From an uncultured Oscillospiraceae bacterium (GTDB lineage Bacteria > Bacillota > Clostridia > Oscillospirales > Acutalibacteraceae), in assembly GCA_902478455.1 (NCBI GenBank), contig CABSLJ010000036.1, positions 1 to 16,973 of the forward strand: 16,973 bases of DNA, written 5' to 3'. A model generated the notes under the pieces. The model was not told where the DNA came from. It made no database searches and saw nothing but the letters and a program-made list of their open reading frames with translations. Both the position numbers and the translations under genes were made by a program. Below, in pieces: positions 13,294 through 16,973 of this stretch; the first letter of the stretch is position 1, and every line of letters starts with the position of its first letter.

Positions 13294-13860
13294 TTACAGA
13301 CTCCAAACAGCCGGATTGGTGGTGGACACGCCGAGCGCGCCCGCACTGAGCGCTTGAATGACATCCTCTTTGGAGGAGATGAGTCCTCCCGCGATCAGCG
13401 GAACCTGCACCTCCCGGCAGAGCGTGCGGACGATGCGCGGCATAATCCCGGGCAGGATTTCAATCGCGTCCGGCTGGAGGGCCGCCGCCGACCGGACGGC
13501 CGACTGCACCGACAGGGAATCCAGGATAAAAAATCGCTGTACTGTGGCCATTCCCAACTCCCCGGCCGATTTGATCAGACCGCTCTTGGTGCTGATGATG
13601 CCGTCCGGGGCAATTTTATCGTGAATGTATTCGAGGGCCACGCTATCCCGCGAGAAGCCGTCGAGCAGGTCGACATGCAGGTAAATAAGCTTTTCCTTCT
13701 CTTGCACCTGGGAAACGATGCTTTCCAAATTGAACAAATTCCCCGTAAGCAGGAAGATCACTTCACAGGCGGACTCCACCGCCGGACCAAGCGCCTCCAG
13801 CTCCTTGACGGCTGCGATGACCGGATTGCGCTGGAGCCGCTCCATCAATTCTTCTCTCAA
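13294..13860 (-). CDS. glpP: Glycerol-3-phosphate responsive antiterminator GlpP (188 aa)
   Basis: RNA-binding regulator that, with glycerol-3-phosphate, lets transcription pass leader terminators of glp genes. The TIM-barrel-like fold shows NPVIAAVK (12-19), VIFLLTGNLFNLE (34-46), LIYLHVDLLDGFSRD (58-72), GIISTKSGLIKSA (86-98), the RFFILDSLS strand, IEILPGIMP and the terminal PLIAGGLISSKEDVIQALSAGALGVSTTNPAVW, all characteristic of GlpP. Length is normal (about 190). The start is TTG at 13860, eight bases after GGAGGG (13869-13874); ATG at 13845 is possible but too far. It follows the ABC permease by about 60 bases. No glpF, glpK or glpD is in the window. Confidence 0.95.
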   Translation of the reverse strand: MREELMERLQRNPVIAAVKELEALGPAVESACEVIFLLTGNLFNLESIVSQVQEKEKLIYLHVDLLDGFSRDSVALEYIHDKIAPDGIISTKSGLIKSAGELGMATVQRFFILDSLSVQSAVRSAAALQPDAIEILPGIMPRIVRTLCREVQVPLIAGGLISSKEDVIQALSAGALGVSTTNPAVWSL

Positions 13861-13921
13861 GTCGTTTTCCCTCCAGACGCTGCGGAATTCTCTGGTTGCA
13901 TCCTCTTCCAGGGATAGCAGA

Positions 13922-14713
13922 TTATCCCTTCGGTTTGATATTCCGCTCGGTGTAACAAATCAGGGATAAATTGCAGAAGACCGCGCTCAAAAGAACAACG
14001 GCGACTCCCGCGAAGAAAGGCAGCCCTCCATAAGCGATGGAATCGGCCGAGTAATAACGATAAAGCGAGGCATATCCCACCGGAGAAAGGGCCGGAACAC
14101 AGGCGGGCAGAATCACACACGCAGCCAGACAGACGAGCGTCAGCGCGCAGAACAGATGGCGCAGCGCGGCGTTTTGAAAGGCGCTGCCGAAGAAAAAGCC
14201 GCAGCAGCTCATCAGCAGCAGGCACAGGAACGCCCCGCCGAGCAACTGGGCAAAAAGCAGCAGATCGGGAAGCGTTCCGCAAAAGACAGCAGCGCCCGCA
14301 AGCGCAGAGCCGAAGGAAAGAACGAGGTAAACGCACACGCCCGCGAACACCGCCGCCCATTTGGCAAAGGCGATGGCTGCTCTGGAGGAGGCCGCCATGA
14401 AGAGGAAGCCGGCCGTGCCCGCGCTGAGCTCCCGGCCGGAAGCATGCCCCGCCAGAAACAGGAAAAAGACGCCGCCGGACAGCAACAGGACGGGATAACA
14501 GGCCAGAAGGAGGTTTTCCGCGCCCGAAACGCGGTATTCCATTCCGAGAAGCGCGAGCGCCCTGCCGCTCAGCGCGCTTTTGAGCAATTCGCTGAGGGCT
14601 GCGCTGTTTTGTCCGTACAGGCCGAAAACCGCCAGGCAAAGGGCGGCGGCCGCCAGAGAAACCGTCAGAACACTCCAAAAGAGATGGGAAAATTCCCTTT
14701 GCATCACGCTCAC
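13922..14713 (-). CDS. ABC-2 type transporter permease (263 aa)
   Basis: A strongly hydrophobic protein with about six membrane helices (near 12-32, 68-89, 113-140, 150-178, 185-206, 230-252). The layout and the N-terminus MSVMQREFSHLFWS fit the ABC-2 permease type, in which the helix after a short cytoplasmic start is followed by a long loop. Substrate unknown. The start is GTG at 14713, overlapping the stop of the ATPase gene by four bases (GTGA), which indicates translational coupling; an ATG nine bases later is an alternative. It forms one transporter with the ATPase encoded upstream. It is rich in Ala, Leu and Cys. GlpP follows, probably in the same transcript. Confidence 0.85.
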   Translation of the reverse strand: MSVMQREFSHLFWSVLTVSLAAAALCLAVFGLYGQNSAALSELLKSALSGRALALLGMEYRVSGAENLLLACYPVLLLSGGVFFLFLAGHASGRELSAGTAGFLFMAASSRAAIAFAKWAAVFAGVCVYLVLSFGSALAGAAVFCGTLPDLLLFAQLLGGAFLCLLLMSCCGFFFGSAFQNAALRHLFCALTLVCLAACVILPACVPALSPVGYASLYRYYSADSIAYGGLPFFAGVAVVLLSAVFCNLSLICYTERNIKPKG

Positions 14714-15603
14714 AGCCGGTCCCCCAATCTGCTCAAAAGATAGAAAAGCTCCTCCCTGGTCATGCTGTGGATGCGATAGGCCTCCTGACGCAGGGCGCCA
14801 AGCTGTCCGCGCAGGCGAGCTTCCTCTCCGTGGTAAAGGAAGACGCTGGACGCTCCGTCCGATTCCACAAAAAACAGATCGGGAATGCCGTAGACCGCTT
14901 CGATGGGCTCACGGTCGAGATACAGGAGCTTGAAACGCGGGTTGACGAGCTTTTTCGCCTCAATCTCGGCGTACAGTCTTCCCTGGCGCAGCCAGCACAT
15001 CCGGCTGCAGAAGGAGGCGAGCTTCTCGGGCTCTCCCGTGGTGAAGACGATGGTGATTCCCCTGCTGCGCTCCCCGTTGAGCAGAGCCAGCACGGACAGC
15101 AGCTCGGCCGAGGAGAGATTCTCCGCGAGCTCGTCGACCAGGAGCACCTGCGGGGAATAGATGAGGGCGGACCCGACCGCCAGCCTTTTCTGCTCTGAAG
15201 CCGAGAGCTTTCCCGCGCGGGTATTCTCGGGCAGCTCCAGGCATTCCATCAGCTCACGGGTCAGCTGATCAATTTCTTCCCCGGGCACATGGTGTAGCCG
15301 CGCGGAATAGCGGAGGATTTTCTCCGCCGTCATGCGGGGATAAAAAACCGGAACCTGCGGAACATAGCCCACAAAAGCGTGCGCCTGCGCCGGCTTCCTG
15401 CACGGATCAACGCCCAGAATTTCAACGCTGCCCGCGTCCGGATACAAAAGTCCCGCCAGAATGGACAGCAGAGTGGATTTCCCCGCGCCGGGGTCTCCGC
15501 ACACCGCGTAAACCTCCTCCTGTTCCACCGTCAGGTCGAGGCCGTCAATCGCGGGGATTCCCCGGTATCGCTTGTACAGTTCCAAGGCTTCAACCGCCGC
15601 CAT
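14710..15603 (-). CDS. ABC transporter ATP-binding protein with degenerate motifs (297 aa)
   Basis: Nucleotide-binding subunit paired with the permease downstream. Walker A is GDPGAGKST (36-44), the Q-loop Gln83 lies in VGYVPQVPVFYPRMT, and Walker B is VLLVDE (153-158). Several other motifs differ from normal: the signature is LSASEQ (133-138) instead of LSGGQ, Walker B is followed by LAENLSS rather than PTxGLDP, and the H-loop position reads TIVFTTGEP with no His. A C-terminal domain of about 80 residues follows (about 215-297), of unknown function. I chose the ATG at 15603, preceded by a GGGGGCGGGGGC stretch; the ATG at 15621 has only a weak site. ATP hydrolysis may be slow or depend on a partner. 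Confidence 0.88.
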   Translation of the reverse strand: MAAVEALELYKRYRGIPAIDGLDLTVEQEEVYAVCGDPGAGKSTLLSILAGLLYPDAGSVEILGVDPCRKPAQAHAFVGYVPQVPVFYPRMTAEKILRYSARLHHVPGEEIDQLTRELMECLELPENTRAGKLSASEQKRLAVGSALIYSPQVLLVDELAENLSSAELLSVLALLNGERSRGITIVFTTGEPEKLASFCSRMCWLRQGRLYAEIEAKKLVNPRFKLLYLDREPIEAVYGIPDLFFVESDGASSVFLYHGEEARLRGQLGALRQEAYRIHSMTREELFYLLSRLGDRL

Positions 15604-15647
15604 GCCCCCGCCCCCTTTCATCGTTTTCCGACAGTTTTTACGGTTTT

Positions 15648-15676
15648 ATCATAACATATCTCATAGGGACAGTCCA
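15648..15676 (-). promoter_or_regulatory. Candidate promoter of the ABC transporter genes
   Basis: On the minus strand TGGACT (15676-15671), 17-base spacer, TATGAT (15653-15648). The -35 element is imperfect. It would give a short leader to the ATPase gene. Confidence 0.4.
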
Positions 15677-15818
15677 GTCCTCTTCACTGGAAGCCTGTTG
15701 GATAAATCGCAGTTTTTTTCTTCGGTCAAGGTATGCGCCGTTGTCTCCATCGCAGACCCCGATAGCGGCCTGTATCAGCCTTCCAAAGGCACGATTCCCC
15801 ATCTTTCCTTCAAAAACG

Positions 15819-15847
15819 GTGACAGGCGGACAAAACAATGGTAAAAT
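15819..15847 (+). promoter_or_regulatory. Sigma-A promoter of the NimA-like gene
   Basis: GTGACA (15819-15824), 17-base spacer, TAAAAT (15842-15847), both close to consensus. The start near 15854 leaves a leader of about 25 bases with AAAGGAGG. Confidence 0.65.
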
Positions 15848-15879
15848 AAAGCTGCACTGATCCAAAGGAGGAAAACGCC

Positions 15880-16353
15880 ATGAGAAGAAACGACCGCGCC
15901 GTGACCGACCCGGCTGCAATACTTGATATCATTGACCGCTGCCCCGTGCTCCGGCTGGGCCTAGCCGACGGGGAAACGCCCTATATTGTTCCCGTCAACT
16001 TCGCCTATGAAAAGCAGGGAGAGCAGTTGTTCCTCTATTTTCACTCGGCGCAGAGCGGGCGCAAGGCGGAGCTGCTCAAAAAGCGCCCCCGCGTCTGCTT
16101 TGAGATGGACGCCTCCTTTCAGATCACGACCGGCGCGGCGGCCTGCGACTGGTCGGCCAATTATGAGAGCGTGATCGGCTATGCCGAGGCAGCGCTTTTG
16201 GAAACGGCGGAGGAAAAAAGCCGCGCGCTCGACCTTCTGATGGCCCGTTTCGGCTATGAAGGGCGTCCGGAATACCATCCCGGCGCGCTGGAAAAGACTC
16301 TTCTTTGCCGTCTGGCGGTCGCCGAGATGACCGGCAAGCGGCGGATGGCGTAG
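15880..16353 (+). CDS. NimA-like pyridoxamine 5'-phosphate oxidase family protein (157 aa)
   Basis: Flavin-binding split-barrel protein. MRRNDRAVTD (1-10), the CPVLRLGLADGETPYIVPVNFAY strand region (21-43), LYFHSAQSGRKAELLKKRPRVCFEMD (52-77) and the terminal YHPGALEKTLLCRLAVAEMTGK are the usual NimA-type pattern. Members reduce nitro compounds or bind flavin or heme; most are of unknown substrate, so nitroimidazole resistance should not be assumed. Length is normal (150-160). ATG at 15880 has AAAGGAGG at about 15864-15871. It has its own promoter, and the ABC-F gene downstream has another, so it is probably monocistronic. Confidence 0.92.
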   Translation: MRRNDRAVTDPAAILDIIDRCPVLRLGLADGETPYIVPVNFAYEKQGEQLFLYFHSAQSGRKAELLKKRPRVCFEMDASFQITTGAAACDWSANYESVIGYAEAALLETAEEKSRALDLLMARFGYEGRPEYHPGALEKTLLCRLAVAEMTGKRRMA

Positions 16354-16424
16354 CTTTTTCCGGGAGACGAGCTTCCGCGGGACGGGTCAAAGCGGCGCTT
16401 CGCCTTTGGATGCCCGATTGGGTC

Positions 16425-16454
16425 TTGTACGCCCCCGCTTCCTTCGTTTATAAT
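16425..16454 (+). promoter_or_regulatory. Candidate promoter of the ABC-F gene
   Basis: TTGTAC (16425-16430), 18-base spacer, perfect TATAAT (16449-16454). The start near 16461 leaves about 29 bases before the ATG, with AAAAGGAG in it. Confidence 0.6.
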
Positions 16455-16489
16455 GGAAAGCGTCCAGTTCAATGAAAAGGAGCCCCGGT

Positions 16490-16932
16490 ATGGCGCTGTT
16501 AGGAGTCAGCAGCTTGAGCAAAAGCTTCGGCACCGAGCTGTTGTTTGACAATCTTTCTTTTGAAATTCAGGAAAATGATAAAATAGGGTTCGTCGGCGTC
16601 AACGGCACCGGCAAAACCACCCTCTTCCGCATTCTGACGGGGGAGCTGTCCGCCGACGGCGGAGACATCTACAAAAGCCAGCAGGCGGTCATCGGCTATA
16701 TGGAGCAGCACGTCTGCCGTGAGGACGGCCGGCGGGCCTACGATGAGGTGCTGTCCGTCTTTTCCGAGCTTGCCGACTGGGAAACCGAACTTGAAGAGCT
16801 GAATCTGCGCATCTCCCGCAAAATGGGCGACCTGGACAGGCTGGTCGAACGCCAGACCGAGCTGCAGGAGCGCTTTGTGTCCGCCGGGGGACTGACCTAT
16901 AAAAACCGGGTCCGCTCGGCGCTGCTGGGCCT
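16490..16932 (+). CDS. ABC-F family ATPase, 5' part only
   Basis: Soluble tandem-ATPase protein of the ABC-F family, which acts on ribosomes (Uup/EttA/YdiF-like) rather than as a transporter. Visible: LGVSSLSKSFGTELLFDNLSFEI start, Walker A GVNGTGKT (36-43), the Q-loop in VIGYMEQ (Gln73), then a helical, Glu-rich segment (about 85-125) that belongs to the first nucleotide-binding domain's arm region. ATG at 16490 has AAAAGGAG (16476-16483). Only the first 147 codons are present: the reading ends where adapter sequence begins at 16933, not at a natural stop, so the gene is truncated by the assembly. The subfamily cannot be decided from this part. Confidence 0.9.
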
Positions 16933-16973
16933 CTGTCTCTTATACACATCTCCGAGCCCACGAGACCGTACTA
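16933..16973 (+). other. Illumina Nextera adapter and partial index (not genomic)
   Basis: 16933-16951 is the Tn5 mosaic-end sequence CTGTCTCTTATACACATCT. 16952-16966 is CCGAGCCCACGAGAC, the Nextera read-2 adapter. The last seven bases CGTACTA match the first seven of the eight-base Nextera i7 index N702 (CGTACTAG). These bases should be trimmed. Confidence 0.98.

Noticed and set aside
13088..13357. Plus-strand frame (89 aa) after the DUF1836 gene
   Set aside because: It crosses the structured terminator element and has no ribosome binding site or recognisable domain.
1..16932. CRISPR array, tRNA, rRNA, insertion sequence or prophage genes
   Set aside because: No regularly spaced repeats, cloverleaf, rRNA stretch, transposase or integrase was seen on either strand.
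16689..16961. Minus-strand frame beginning MGSEMCIRDR
   Set aside because: Its start is encoded by adapter bases; the rest is the shadow of the ABC-F gene.

Overview
The window reads as a draft-assembly contig from an anaerobic, probably spore-forming Firmicute of class Clostridia. The rather GC-rich composition and the style of the proteins suggest the Oscillospiraceae/Ruminococcaceae side, but the genus cannot be told from this sequence. Supporting signs are strong AGGAGG ribosome binding sites, several TTG and GTG starts, a two-subunit fragment of a sodium-pumping decarboxylase (OadG-OadB), GlpP, DUF1836 and DUF3793 proteins, a short clostridial-type flavodoxin, and FeoB-associated Cys-rich proteins. 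The last 41 bases are not genomic: they are Illumina Nextera adapter plus part of an index, so the contig ends inside a library fragment.

Layout. 1-303: no gene; a leftward promoter and the terminator of the next gene. 304-3579 (minus): a 20-cysteine protein of unknown function and a PcrA/UvrD helicase. 3732-3771: a perfect 40-bp palindrome. 3804-9516: an iron-homeostasis block, mostly on the minus strand. It holds flavodoxin, a DUF3793 protein, a divergent 72-aa His-rich small protein (plus strand), a membrane-anchored heavy-metal-associated (HMA) protein, a DtxR-like regulator, a 57-aa FeoB-associated Cys-rich membrane protein, FeoB, and two FeoA proteins. 9604-11404: terminator, OadB, OadG and their promoter. 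11513-13051 (plus): an AraC-family regulator and a DUF1836 protein. 13163-13250: a two-way terminator-like structured element between converging genes. 13294-15603 (minus): GlpP, an ABC permease and a degenerate ABC ATPase. 15819-16932 (plus): a NimA-like flavin-binding protein and the 5' part of an ABC-F ATPase.

The most interesting part is the iron block. Four copies of one inverted repeat, GTTAG-N6-CTAAC (one with a single mismatch), sit exactly where operators should be. Two lie over and just after a near-consensus promoter for feoA, one lies directly before feoB, and one lies between the divergent DUF3793-flavodoxin genes and the 72-aa small protein. The pattern resembles DtxR/IdeR/MntR-type sites, and a DtxR-like regulator is encoded inside the same block. 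By eye this regulator lacks most of the usual metal ligands but has a C-terminal Cys-x-Cys. This suggests a local ferrous-iron regulon that includes two poorly described proteins (DUF3793 and the 72-aa protein). That is inference; the boxes and the genes are visible directly.
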